Translations under genes and position numbers: made by a program | Assembly (NCBI RefSeq): GCF_011046895.1 | Contig: NZ_CP049250.1 | Span: 434,001 to 498,000, forward strand | From: Rhizobium rhizoryzae | GTDB lineage: Bacteria > Pseudomonadota > Alphaproteobacteria > Rhizobiales > Rhizobiaceae | Length of the DNA: 64,000 nucleotides | Direction of reading: 5' to 3' | Shown here: positions 1 through 8,598 of the stretch, piece after piece | Layout: every line of letters begins with the position of its first letter | How positions within the stretch are numbered: the stretch's first letter is position 1 | Notes under the pieces: generated by a model | What the model was told of the DNA's origin: nothing | What the model saw: the letters and a program-made list of their open reading frames with translations, nothing else | Database searches by the model: none

Positions 1-6
1 TTTCAT
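1..6 (-). CDS. flbT: FlbT start codon (partial, runs off left edge)
   Basis: Only the first two codons (ATG AAA, Met-Lys) lie in the window. The ATG overlaps the stop of flaF as ATGA, which signals translational coupling. FlbT follows FlaF in rhizobial flagellar clusters and its proteins usually begin Met-Lys; in Caulobacter FlbT binds the 5' leader of flagellin mRNA. The identification rests on position alone, because almost no coding sequence is visible. Confidence 0.4.
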
Positions 7-350
7 TTAAGTCCATCCCTGATGATGGTGGTCACGTCGATGATGCCCTGGAAATTCTGCGATTGTCTCTGACGAATCCGCTCGCATTCCTTCAATATCC
101 AGATGGCGATGGAGATGAGGTTGGCTCTCAGCTCGGCGTTCAACTCGTTCTCCGGCTGGCGCAGATCCTCGATGAAGCGGATCCAGACACGCCTGGTGAA
201 AAACAAGGCCTCGATGGTGGCGCCGGAATACTCGGCAGTATCACGGGCCGCCTTCAGGAGTTCGATCGAGCGATCGAGCGCCTGACGTTCGCGGCTTTTG
301 GCGTCCGCGACGTCGTCCTCCATGATCTCGGCATATGAAAACTGGTACAT
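3..350 (-). CDS. flaF: Flagellin synthesis regulator FlaF
   Basis: The 115-residue protein has the usual FlaF length and the typical opening MYQFSYAEIMEDD, followed by an all-helical body rich in Arg and Glu. FlaF works with FlbT in alphaproteobacteria to set flagellin translation and secretion; in Caulobacter it acts in opposition to FlbT. It is the last complete gene of the flgE-flgK-flgL-flaF run, 37 bases after flgL, and its stop overlaps the presumed flbT start. No nucleic-acid-binding motif is visible. The assignment rests on the N-terminal signature, the length and the position. Confidence 0.9.
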   Translation of the reverse strand: MYQFSYAEIMEDDVADAKSRERQALDRSIELLKAARDTAEYSGATIEALFFTRRVWIRFIEDLRQPENELNAELRANLISIAIWILKECERIRQRQSQNFQGIIDVTTIIRDGLK

Positions 351-387
351 TCATGTATCCTTCATTTTCAGTCACTTCCTTCAATCA

Positions 388-1473
388 TCAAAGGAAGTTT
401 ACGAGGCTCAATTGTTGTATTCTTGACGTCAAGGTATAGGACGCTTCCAGCAAAGCCTTCAGCGATGTTACGCGGGTGGATGCCTCATAGGCATCGACAC
501 CTTGCAGATCATTCAGATGAAGTTCGAAGATCTTCTTTTGAGATTCGAGAGACTCATTCGCGTTCTTCACGCGCTCACTGGAAATACCAAGGTTTGAGCG
601 AGCGGCGGTGATCCCGGTTTCGGCCCGGCCGATGGCACCGCTGGCAACCTTTACCGCTGCCTGCCGCGAAGCTTCCGGGATGTCTGTCGTCAAGAATTCG
701 TTGGAAACGACGGCGGCGAAGACGAAGCTGCGGAAACCGGACCCATTCGCGTTGGTGGATGTATCGACCACCTCATTGGCGCTGATGCGCGTCGTCATGT
801 TCGTATCGTTTGCATTGGAAACGAACGTGGTCCAGAAATCCTGTCCGGCCTGGCCCGCGTGGGGCGGGTCGGTCAAGGTCGTGGTACCGCTGAACTTTGC
901 TTCGAGATCCGTCAAGAAACTGTCCACCTGAGCTGCCGTCATGGCGCTCTTGGAAGGTATCCCGTTGGCACTTAAAAATTGGTTCAGTTCCGCATCGTAA
1001 GCCGCTTTAAATGGCGATCCGGCTTCCGTGAAGGATGTCAGCGGCTTGACGTCAGTGTTCGTGCCCGCGAACAGATATTCACCAGCAACCGACGAGTTCG
1101 CCGCGTCTGTGAACGAATCGAGCGCGGAGGTCAGCGTGCGTCGGGCATCGTCCAGCGTCGACGCGCTGGAGGTAAGCGAGGCGAGTGCGCCGCGAACCTT
1201 GTCGACCGATGTCGACATATTGTTGAGTGCCGCCTCGGAAGAGTCCAGACGCGTCACGGCGACCGAATTTGTTGTCAGCTGCGACTCGATCCGCATGACA
1301 TCGCGCGTCAGATCAAGATTGCGTGCGGTCTGCGATCCGAGAGAGACACCCATGTCGGCGTGAACGCCGGTAGTGACCTCCTCGTTTGCCTTCATCAGTT
1401 CATTCTGGGCTTTCGCCATTGCCGTTCTAAGGCTGGTCTGAACTGAAATCGTCGAGCTGAATGAAGTCTTCAT
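388..1473 (-). CDS. flgL: Flagellar hook-filament junction protein FlgL (HAP3)
   Basis: This 361-residue protein joins the hook to the filament. The N-terminal part, with MKTSFSSTISVQTSLRTAM and a helical TGVHADMGVSLGSQTARNLDL stretch, and the C-terminal helix with TSLKALLEASYTLTSRIQQLSLVNFL resemble the D0/D1 ends of flagellin-like proteins. A variable Thr/Asn/Ala-rich middle lies between them. Like its family it has no cleavable signal and is exported by the flagellar type III machine. It starts three bases after the flgK stop, so the two junction proteins are almost certainly made from one mRNA. Confidence 0.93.
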   Translation of the reverse strand: MKTSFSSTISVQTSLRTAMAKAQNELMKANEEVTTGVHADMGVSLGSQTARNLDLTRDVMRIESQLTTNSVAVTRLDSSEAALNNMSTSVDKVRGALASLTSSASTLDDARRTLTSALDSFTDAANSSVAGEYLFAGTNTDVKPLTSFTEAGSPFKAAYDAELNQFLSANGIPSKSAMTAAQVDSFLTDLEAKFSGTTTLTDPPHAGQAGQDFWTTFVSNANDTNMTTRISANEVVDTSTNANGSGFRSFVFAAVVSNEFLTTDIPEASRQAAVKVASGAIGRAETGITAARSNLGISSERVKNANESLESQKKIFELHLNDLQGVDAYEASTRVTSLKALLEASYTLTSRIQQLSLVNFL

Positions 1474-1476
1474 GTC

Positions 1477-2922
1477 TTATCCTGCCGCTTGTAGCAAGGC
1501 TGCCATCATTTCATCGATGGTGCTGACCAGCTTGGTCGCCGCCTTGTAGGACTGCTCGATATCGAGAAGCAGGGAGAGCTCCTCGTCGAGGCTGACGCCG
1601 GTTTCGCTTGTGTAGGCTTCCGAGGCCCGTGCCTCCATGGCCGTCTTGGTTTCGTTTGCGGCTGTGGCCGTGCTACGGATCGCTTCCAGCCAGGACGTCG
1701 AGGCCGACGAGTAGGTCATGAGGTTGAGGGTACCCTTCACCTCCGTCGCCTGATCGAAGCTGCGCGTCGTCTTCATCGCCTGGGTGTAGCTGTCGAGTAG
1801 CGCCGAATAGCCCGAGCCGCCCGCGTTGACGACATAGGCAGCGCCATTGAATCCGCCATCGCGGATCATGGTCGGATTGCCCTTGGCCAGGGGATTGACC
1901 TTGATGGATGCCGCAAGACCCGGAATGACCGTGCCGGTCGCATCGACCGCATCATCCACACCGTTTGTAAAGAGACCCGCGAGAGGTGGCAGTGCCCCGG
2001 AAGGACCGGTTTCAGCAAAGGACACGATCAAGGTGCGCGCAACTTCGTCGAGCTGGCTCTGGAATTTCGGCGCGATCTCGTCACGGATCTGCAAAAGGGC
2101 CTGCAGCGAACCGGATGCGCTGGTGTCTCCGCCCTCTCCTGCCGTGATCGCAACGCCATCGATGTAGATCGGGTTGCCGGTGACATTCGCCGCATAGGCA
2201 TTGGTCGAGCTGAAGGATACCGTGCGCGGGATCGTTTCGAAAAGCGTGGTGCCTTCGGAGGTGTAGATGGCCATATCGCCATTGTCGCGAACGACAGTCG
2301 AGACACCCACGATGCTGGAAATCTGCTTCAGGATCGTTTCGCGATTATCCAGCGCGTTGTTGGCATCCGATCCCGTGATCTTTGCACCAACAACCTGATT
2401 GTTGGCAGCCTCGAACTGGCCGAGCAGGCCATTCAGCTTGTCGACCTGGCTCTGGATTTCTGCGTCGGCGCGGGTTCGAATGCCCTGAACGCCAGCAGAG
2501 ATATTGTTCAGCGTATCCACCAGATCCTGCGCGTTCGACACGACGGTCGATCCGAGCGTGGTCGATGTCGGCGAGGCAGCATAAGAACTCAACTGGTCGA
2601 AGAGGTCCTGAAGGCGTTTGCTCGGCGAGTTGTCATACTCGTTGTTGCCCATCAGGTCGCGCATTTCCTGCAGACCGGTGAGAAGAGTGGACTGGCCGGT
2701 GGAAACAGAGGTTGCCGTGATGGTCTGCCGCAACAGAGAATTGTTCTGGGCTCTGTCGACAGACGCAACCAGCGCACCGTTGCCAGCCGTAGTCAACGAG
2801 GCGGAACGGCGAACATAGTTCGCGTTCTGACCGTTGGCGATATTCGTCGAAACAACCTGCGTCTGCTTCGAGGTATTGTTGAATATGGCCTGGGCTGTAT
2901 TCAGTGCGGTGGAAAGCGTCAT
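1477..2922 (-). CDS. flgK: Flagellar hook-associated protein 1 FlgK (HAP1)
   Basis: This 481-residue axial protein forms the hook end of the hook-filament junction. The N-terminal rod/hook motif is visible as TQVVSTNIANGQNANYVRR (around residues 20-38), where the family has the N-[IV]-A-N-x-x-T-xGY type signature. The C-terminal part has LDEELSLLLDIEQSYKAATKL, the FlgK/FlgE-type terminal helix. The gene lies between flgE and flgL, with a 29-base gap after flgE. At 481 residues it is shorter than enterobacterial FlgK (about 547), with the middle domains reduced. Confidence 0.93.
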   Translation of the reverse strand: MTLSTALNTAQAIFNNTSKQTQVVSTNIANGQNANYVRRSASLTTAGNGALVASVDRAQNNSLLRQTITATSVSTGQSTLLTGLQEMRDLMGNNEYDNSPSKRLQDLFDQLSSYAASPTSTTLGSTVVSNAQDLVDTLNNISAGVQGIRTRADAEIQSQVDKLNGLLGQFEAANNQVVGAKITGSDANNALDNRETILKQISSIVGVSTVVRDNGDMAIYTSEGTTLFETIPRTVSFSSTNAYAANVTGNPIYIDGVAITAGEGGDTSASGSLQALLQIRDEIAPKFQSQLDEVARTLIVSFAETGPSGALPPLAGLFTNGVDDAVDATGTVIPGLAASIKVNPLAKGNPTMIRDGGFNGAAYVVNAGGSGYSALLDSYTQAMKTTRSFDQATEVKGTLNLMTYSSASTSWLEAIRSTATAANETKTAMEARASEAYTSETGVSLDEELSLLLDIEQSYKAATKLVSTIDEMMAALLQAAG

Positions 2923-2951
2923 GTTACATTACTCCAGCGAGAGCCTTGGCG

Positions 2952-4172
2952 TTAGCGCTTCAGGTTCACGAGTACGTCGAGAAGTTCGGAGCCGGTCTGG
3001 AAGACCTTCGAATTGGCCGTGTAGCTGCGCTGCGATTCGATCATCGTTGTCAGTTCTTCGGCGATATCGACGTTGGAATCTTCCAGCGCACCAGACAGAA
3101 TGTCACCGTAACCGACGGAACCCGCATAGCCCATGACGACGACGCCGGAGTCATTGCTCTGGGAGTAGACGTTACCAGCGACCGGACGAAGGTTGTTGGG
3201 GCTCTGCACGTTTGCCATGGCGATACGATAGGTCGGAACCGACTGGCCGTTCTTGTAGAGAATGGAAACGACGCCATCCTTGCTGATCTCGACCTTGTCG
3301 ACGGCGCTGGCGCCCTGACCGTTGATGTTACCGGTAATCGAGTAGTCCGCTCCCAGCTGGGACAGTTTGGAGAGGTCGATGTCCAGCGCACCCAGTTCAG
3401 CACCGCCAAGGCTTGTGGATGGGATGGCCGTGGTGGTGATCGGTGCCGCTGGCGCCGTCAATTTGCCGTTGGCGTCGAATGTCAGCGTTGTGGTCGACAA
3501 GTTGGTGGTGACCGGCGGCGTGCCCGAATCGGTAAAGTCGACCGTCAGTTCCCACTCATTATCAGCGGTCTTCTCATAGGTCAGGTTCAAAAGCCTGCCA
3601 TTACCCTGCGAGTCATAGGCGACGAGCGAAGAGGACTTTGTGTACCCGATTGCTTCCTTGGCTGGCAGGTTGCCTGCCACAAGACCCTCTGTTGAAGGCG
3701 TCGCTGTCATGCCACCAGATGTGACGTTGATTTCCGTCAGACCTTCGAAACCATTGATGACGATCGTCGGATCCTCATTGGCCTTGTAAGGATAACCCAT
3801 CAGGGTGAAGCCAGCCGAGTTCTGCAGCGTGCCGTCTTCCTGCACTTCGAAATTGCCTGCGCGGGTCAGGTAGTCGGTGCCATCGGCTCCAGCGACGATG
3901 AAGAAACCTTCACCATCAATCGCCAGATCGGTCGAGGACGTCGTGTAGCTGAAGGCGCCCTGATCGTTGATGGAATAACGGACGGTGGTGTTGACGCCGC
4001 CGGAATTGTAGGAACCTTCGGAAGACGGCAGGATCATCGACGAAAACTGGGTCGACGATTTCTTGTAACCGGCCGTGCTGGCGTTCGCGATGTTATCGCC
4101 CACCGTGCTGAGACGATTTGCCTGGGCATTCATTCCGGACACGCCGGTCCGCATGGTTCCGTAAAGGCTCAT
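2952..4172 (-). CDS. flgE: Flagellar hook protein FlgE
   Basis: The 406-residue hook subunit starts MSLYGTMRTGVSGMNAQ, with the rod/hook motif VGDNIANASTAGYKKSS near residues 27-43 and the terminal ...LTTMIESQRSYTANSKVFQTGSELLDVLVNLKR helix shared by axial proteins. I chose the ATG at 4172 over an upstream in-frame start because GAGGA lies seven bases before it and the family begins at MSLYG. The gene heads flgE-flgK-flgL-flaF. A perfect-stem terminator separates it from rem upstream, so it should have its own promoter; a copy of the shared flagellar motif lies 46 bases before the start. Confidence 0.95.
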   Translation of the reverse strand: MSLYGTMRTGVSGMNAQANRLSTVGDNIANASTAGYKKSSTQFSSMILPSSEGSYNSGGVNTTVRYSINDQGAFSYTTSSTDLAIDGEGFFIVAGADGTDYLTRAGNFEVQEDGTLQNSAGFTLMGYPYKANEDPTIVINGFEGLTEINVTSGGMTATPSTEGLVAGNLPAKEAIGYTKSSSLVAYDSQGNGRLLNLTYEKTADNEWELTVDFTDSGTPPVTTNLSTTTLTFDANGKLTAPAAPITTTAIPSTSLGGAELGALDIDLSKLSQLGADYSITGNINGQGASAVDKVEISKDGVVSILYKNGQSVPTYRIAMANVQSPNNLRPVAGNVYSQSNDSGVVVMGYAGSVGYGDILSGALEDSNVDIAEELTTMIESQRSYTANSKVFQTGSELLDVLVNLKR

Positions 4173-4217
4173 ATCAATTCCTCGTTCTGCCTGTGGTAGC
4201 AACACTAGATGACGGGC

Positions 4218-4232
4218 CTTGCGTGAAGCTGG
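4218..4232 (-). promoter_or_regulatory. Flagellar motif copy before flgE
   Basis: On the minus strand this reads CCAGCTTCACGCAAG, 46 bases before the flgE ATG and after the rem terminator. It matches 12 of the 14 positions of the consensus derived from the other copies. It is placed where it could control flgE but not rem. Confidence 0.55.
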
Positions 4233-4300
4233 CTGTTTCGGCTGTTCATCAGCCATTCCGAACATCCTGAAGCAAAGTCAGACCGAGAGCGCTACAGGCA

Positions 4301-4343
4301 GATACAAAATACAAACCCCGGAAATCGCTGTCGATTTCCGGGG
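4301..4343 (-). terminator. Rho-independent terminator of rem
   Basis: The arms 4316-4327 and 4332-4343 form a perfect 12-bp stem with a four-base loop. On the minus strand the stem is followed by TTTGTATTTTG. It lies 53 bases after the rem stop and before the flgE promoter region, so it should end rem transcription. Confidence 0.8.
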
Positions 4344-4395
4344 CTAAACTCGGCTAATGCCAAGTGAATCACTGTCTATTTTCGGGAAAGCTCAA

Positions 4396-5067
4396 TCAGC
4401 TCCAGTCGATGCAATAGCCAAGGAAACGCTTGCTATCGATCGGGTCGAAGCCGAGCTTCTTGCGCAGCTTCTTGCGCAGCTTGCTGATGTGGCTTTCGAC
4501 GACGTTCTCTTCGACTTCCTCGTCGAAGATACCGTAGATGGCGTTGAAGATCTGGGTCTTCGACACGCGACGTCCGCGGTTTGCGACTAGATATTCGAGA
4601 ATGCGACGCTCACGCCGCGGCAGGGGGAAGATCTCGCCCTGGATTTCCGGATCGCGACCATCGTCGAAAACGCGGATCGGTCCGATATCGGTGTAGTTCG
4701 TCAATGCCTTCACACGACGACGGATTGCCGCCGCACGTGCCAGGATTTCCCGGGGATGAACCGGCTTGCGCACGACATCGTCGACGCCGCTGTCGAACAA
4801 TGCCAGCGTTGCTTCCAGCGACGGCTGATCACTCACAGCAATCACTGGTGCTGCGGTACGATCCCGGATTGCACGCGGCAGTTCCAGCGCATGCTCGGTC
4901 TGACCGATCAGAAACGCTTCAACCGCTGCGATATCCGTATCGGCCGCAGTCGATACCCACTCGCCAAACTCTCTGGGATCAAACCCTGTTGAGGGTACTC
5001 CCTCACGCCCAAACAATGAGGTGTAACCCTCTTTCACGAGCTCACGCTCATCAACCACTACGATCAT
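4396..5067 (-). CDS. rem: OmpR-type motility regulator Rem (FtcR orthologue)
   Basis: This 223-residue protein has an N-terminal receiver-like domain (residues 1-115) and a C-terminal winged-helix DNA-binding domain (about 125-223, [18 protein letters not shown] ... [13 protein letters not shown]). Rem of Sinorhizobium activates motility genes in exponential phase under VisNR control, and the Brucella orthologue FtcR acts on fliF. The receiver is atypical: the third beta strand, where the phosphorylated Asp should be, reads AAVEAFLIG, although the Lys of the RKP motif is kept. Rem is therefore probably active without phosphorylation. It is a single-gene unit with a terminator and a 283-base upstream region. 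Confidence 0.92.
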   Translation of the reverse strand: MIVVVDERELVKEGYTSLFGREGVPSTGFDPREFGEWVSTAADTDIAAVEAFLIGQTEHALELPRAIRDRTAAPVIAVSDQPSLEATLALFDSGVDDVVRKPVHPREILARAAAIRRRVKALTNYTDIGPIRVFDDGRDPEIQGEIFPLPRRERRILEYLVANRGRRVSKTQIFNAIYGIFDEEVEENVVESHISKLRKKLRKKLGFDPIDSKRFLGYCIDWS

Positions 5068-5350
5068 TCGTCCGCCTCCGAATCAGTGTGGTGCCTCGAT
5101 GATCTATGGGTACGAATCGGCGGCTTCATGAACAACTACGCAAAATTAACCATAGATTTTAATAGTTGATTAAGGGTCGGCTCCTGATTTGCTCTATATC
5201 TAGTGGGTGCGACAATTTTTCCCCACAAAAAATTAGTGGAAAAGTTAACGTAACGTAAAACTGATCTTTTCTTGCCACTTTTTCGCCAAATCAGTCTATC
5301 TGCGGCCACCCCCTATTCGGCGGCGCCCTACAACCAATTTTTAGTTGTAT

Positions 5351-5938
5351 TCACTGACAAAAATTTGCAGCCCCCGGTGTCCACTTGCCGTAACCCGTCG
5401 CGACCAGATTCGCAATGACGCGGCAGACGTACCGCTTTTGTGCCGGGTCATTGTTCGGTCCCGCATGGTATCTGGCTACCGCCATCGTCCATGTTTCGTG
5501 GCGGTCGTGGAGGTTGCGGAGAAACTTCGCGGCGTATTCGACGTTCCGCCGCGGGTCCAGCATCTCCTGGGGAGACGCAAAATTCTCGCCATGGAAGTGG
5601 TGATTGATCTGCATGCAACCCATGTCGATGAGTTGCCTGCCCTCCCGACGAGCCGCTTCGAAGGCCTGCATGGCGGCCATCGGGGTCTCCGGGAAGTAGG
5701 CTTTACCCTCGATATTGAGCGCCCAGGGATAAAGGCTGCCCTTGCGACCAGTCTCTGTCAGACCGACCGAATACAGGATACCTTCAGGGATCTGGTACTT
5801 TGCTGCAGCCGATTGGATTTCCTTCTCACAGGCGCCAGCAGCTACTGCAGCGGCATCAGAGATAGATATCGCCAGCGCGAACATCGCGCCCAGAAGCAGC
5901 GCCAGAGCGCGGATCTGCGGCTGTCTCATAGTCATCAT
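5351..5938 (-). CDS. Lytic transglycosylase, SLT type, of the flagellar cluster
   Basis: This 195-residue protein has a signal peptide (about residues 1-34, LALLLGAMFALAISISDAAA) and one SLT domain. The likely catalytic Glu is in SVGLTETG near residue 62, followed by IDMGCMQINHHFHGENFASP and VARYHAGPNN, both typical of the family. Such enzymes cut glycan strands, and in this setting would open the wall for the rod or help motor assembly. Its start overlaps the end of fliK by 83 bases, an unusually long overlap, so translation is likely coupled. An inner start at codon 4 is possible. Periplasmic location is inferred from the signal peptide. Confidence 0.85.
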   Translation of the reverse strand: MMTMRQPQIRALALLLGAMFALAISISDAAAVAAGACEKEIQSAAAKYQIPEGILYSVGLTETGRKGSLYPWALNIEGKAYFPETPMAAMQAFEAARREGRQLIDMGCMQINHHFHGENFASPQEMLDPRRNVEYAAKFLRNLHDRHETWTMAVARYHAGPNNDPAQKRYVCRVIANLVATGYGKWTPGAANFCQ

Positions 5939-7316
5939 TTCCTGTCATGAAGGGCACTCCGGCACGTCCGGATTGCTGCCCCTGTCCCTGCCCTGCGCCA
6001 CCATTGCCCTGTTGCCCGGCCATGGCACCACGCTGTCCGGCATCATTGGACTGCTGCGAATTATCCGATTGCGATGTCGGCGTGATCGTCACCGTCACCT
6101 GATCCACTGCAAAGCCTTGCGAGCGCAGCGCGTCCAGAATGCCGCTGCTATCACTTGTGAGCTGGCTGTGCGCCGCCCTCGTCTCGACAGTCAGGTGAAC
6201 GCTCAACTGCTCTCCAACGAGCCTCAAGGTCGCTGTGACCGACCCCAGATCAACCGGCGTCATCTGCAGTTTCAGCGTATTGACGACGTTACCGGTGCTG
6301 CTCTGGGCAGCCGCATTCGACAGAGCGGAACTGGGATGCATGGCAGCAGCCCAGTCCTGATCCTGCGAGATGGCTGTCGTCAGGGCTGTTGCGTTCTGGG
6401 ACGTACCAAAACCCAGGAACCGGCGTGCATCGAGCACCGTGACCTGTTCGGCACCGCCATTACCACTGCGTCCGGTTTCAAACGTCGTCTTGCCATCAGC
6501 GCCCGTGCCGATGATCATGTCCAGACTGCTGCCGCGCGGACCGGCAAAGCGGAACGTCTTTTCCCCGCCTCCAACGCCAGTCTCCGGCAGTTCCGCCGAT
6601 ACATCAAGTTCGGTTGCCATCACCGTATCCGCAGCAGCGACCTGTTTCTGTAGCGGTGCAGCATCGCGGTTCCCGTCATTGGAATCACCGGATCCAGATG
6701 CCTTGCCGCTGGTGATCTTCACTCCGGAATGAGCAACCGCTGCAGCTTCAGCCGAGCCCGAAAGCAGTGACAGCACGGAATTTGCATCTGTGGCTGCCGT
6801 CTTCGGGTCGGCCTTATCGGCATCCGTCTTCTTTACGTCGGGCTCAAGATTGGCGGCTATCTCAGTCTTATCGGACAGGACCTCGTCATCGGCGTTCTTG
6901 TCCTGCGCCTTGGTCTTGATCTTCTCAGCCTTATCCTGCTTCTGCGTCTTCGGGTCGCCCTCGATCTGTTGAGGCTCGGCTACAACGGAGTTTACTTCGG
7001 CACCCACTTTCGGGTTTAGTTTGCCTGCGATGGCGAGATCAAGGCGCAGCGCCGCCGAGGCGTTCGTGCTGCCCGCAATACGAACACGCGAAACTGTATT
7101 CGCCGGCTGCGCATCGGCATCAGCCTCCAGATCAGCGGAGGTTGAGGCCTTCGCCCCGGACTGATCCTCGCCCTGCCCTTTGGACTCGCGTTGAGAGACG
7201 CTGGAGAGAGCATTGCCGAAGTCGTCTGATTTTTCTTTTACACCGCGTCCCTGCACGGCGTCCTGAGGCGCCGCGCCGCTGGCGGGCGCGCCCAAATTCA
7301 AGGCCGACGTAATCAT
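5856..7316 (-). CDS. fliK: Flagellar hook-length control protein FliK (formerly MotD)
   Basis: The protein has 486 residues. The N-terminal two thirds is low-complexity and rich in Ala, Asp, Lys and Ser, as in hook-length rulers. The C-terminal Flg_hook domain (about residues 345-415) contains LQMTPVDLGSVTATLRLVGE and SSGILDALRSQGFAVDQVTV. This gene was first called motD in Sinorhizobium and later shown to act as FliK, setting hook length and switching export from hook to filament subunits. It follows motC by four bases within fliH-like-motB-motC-fliK. A Gly/Gln-rich tail follows the conserved domain. Confidence 0.9.
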   Translation of the reverse strand: MITSALNLGAPASGAAPQDAVQGRGVKEKSDDFGNALSSVSQRESKGQGEDQSGAKASTSADLEADADAQPANTVSRVRIAGSTNASAALRLDLAIAGKLNPKVGAEVNSVVAEPQQIEGDPKTQKQDKAEKIKTKAQDKNADDEVLSDKTEIAANLEPDVKKTDADKADPKTAATDANSVLSLLSGSAEAAAVAHSGVKITSGKASGSGDSNDGNRDAAPLQKQVAAADTVMATELDVSAELPETGVGGGEKTFRFAGPRGSSLDMIIGTGADGKTTFETGRSGNGGAEQVTVLDARRFLGFGTSQNATALTTAISQDQDWAAAMHPSSALSNAAAQSSTGNVVNTLKLQMTPVDLGSVTATLRLVGEQLSVHLTVETRAAHSQLTSDSSGILDALRSQGFAVDQVTVTITPTSQSDNSQQSNDAGQRGAMAGQQGNGGAGQGQGQQSGRAGVPFMTGNDDYETAADPRSGAASGRDVRAGDIYL

Positions 7317-7320
7317 CGCG

Positions 7321-8598
7321 CTACTTGTCCTTTTTCAGCAGTTCATCGATAGCGCTCAGCTTGGACCGACCCTTGTCGACATAGGACTTGAAGTCGGGAT
7401 CGAGCGCTTTCGCCTCACCGGCAGGAGGTTGAACTCCCTTCGCCGTGGCTCCTGCTGCATCATGCGCAGGCAGTGCAGAGGTTTGTTCTGCACTGATCTG
7501 ATTGGGGATTGTCTCTGCTTTGTCTTGCCCGAGGCTTTCGAGGCTGGGAGCCTTCAGAACCTCGGCGGCAATTCGTCGTGCGGCATCACGCAGCGCGCGA
7601 TCCTCTGCACTGAGTTCATTATCGGGAATTTGATCGAGGGCCTTGACGGCCTCCTGCATCTTGCCCGCAGGCATGCGCGCAACATTGCTGAAGAGGCTCG
7701 CAGCAGACAGGCCGCTGGTGGCGAGTGATTTTCCGCGCTCAGCCGCCTTGTCGGCAGCCAGCTTGGCAAGCTCGGTCTTTCCTTCAATGGTCGCCTGGCG
7801 TGCAAGTCTCAGATAGATCTCGCGCGCCCGATCATCCGCCATGACTTCCAGCGCACCGTCCAGGTCCTCGGCGGTGATCTCTCCAAAATGAGCTGAAACC
7901 AGAGCGACAAAAAGATCCGCAAACTGGCTGGCATAGGGAGAATGGGAGAAGCGTCTTGCGTACTGGCGTGCGTAGCCAAAGCCTTTGGCAACGAGCCCCT
8001 GTTCGACCGCGACCGCGACAGACCGGCGCAGAGCCGCTTCCTCAATGATGGTTCCGGGCGCCAGCAGGCGTGCCGTATCATAGAACTCCAGGGCCTTCTT
8101 CTGATCCGTCGCGATGATCACATTGCCAGCGACAAGCGCAAGGTAAGGGCCGATCCGCTGATCGCGGTACTCCGGCACCATGTTTGCGAGACCACTTGCG
8201 ACCATCGTACCGCGACCACTCAGGTATTTGCGCAGCGCATTGGCGACACGGTTGTCGAAATTGCCGGCCGTATCCTTCGAGACGATCAGTTCCAGGGTGG
8301 AGGGATTGCCGCCGCTCATGGCGTAGATCAGCGCCGCGTCGACGTTCCTCGGATCCTCGAAGACGCGCATATCGGCGGTGCGCAACCGCTTATCGATGGT
8401 GGACAGCATGAAGCGCTGCATGGCACCGGCCGAGTGATCGCCCATGACCACCGTATCCTGCACGAATTGCAGGGACCGCAGCATCTGGTAGGGCTCCAGC
8501 GTCTCTTGCGATTGCTGGGCACGGCTGTCCATCGGCAGAACCAGCGCGATGGCCGTTGCCGCAAGCAGAGACAGAGCATGGCGCGCTCGCCAGTTCAT
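7321..8598 (-). CDS. motC: Periplasmic motor protein MotC
   Basis: This 425-residue secreted protein has a signal peptide (about 1-28, ending SRAQQ). It is found in rhizobia, where MotC binds the periplasmic part of MotB and is needed for flagellar rotation. The body is helical with tetratricopeptide-like stretches such as AVAVEQGLVAKGFGYARQYARRF and ends in a charged, proline-rich tail. Its ATG shares one base with the motB stop (TGATG), so the two partners are translationally coupled. No enzymatic motif is visible. Its folding is known to need MotE, whose gene lies further upstream in this cluster. Confidence 0.92.
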   Translation of the reverse strand: MNWRARHALSLLAATAIALVLPMDSRAQQSQETLEPYQMLRSLQFVQDTVVMGDHSAGAMQRFMLSTIDKRLRTADMRVFEDPRNVDAALIYAMSGGNPSTLELIVSKDTAGNFDNRVANALRKYLSGRGTMVASGLANMVPEYRDQRIGPYLALVAGNVIIATDQKKALEFYDTARLLAPGTIIEEAALRRSVAVAVEQGLVAKGFGYARQYARRFSHSPYASQFADLFVALVSAHFGEITAEDLDGALEVMADDRAREIYLRLARQATIEGKTELAKLAADKAAERGKSLATSGLSAASLFSNVARMPAGKMQEAVKALDQIPDNELSAEDRALRDAARRIAAEVLKAPSLESLGQDKAETIPNQISAEQTSALPAHDAAGATAKGVQPPAGEAKALDPDFKSYVDKGRSKLSAIDELLKKDK

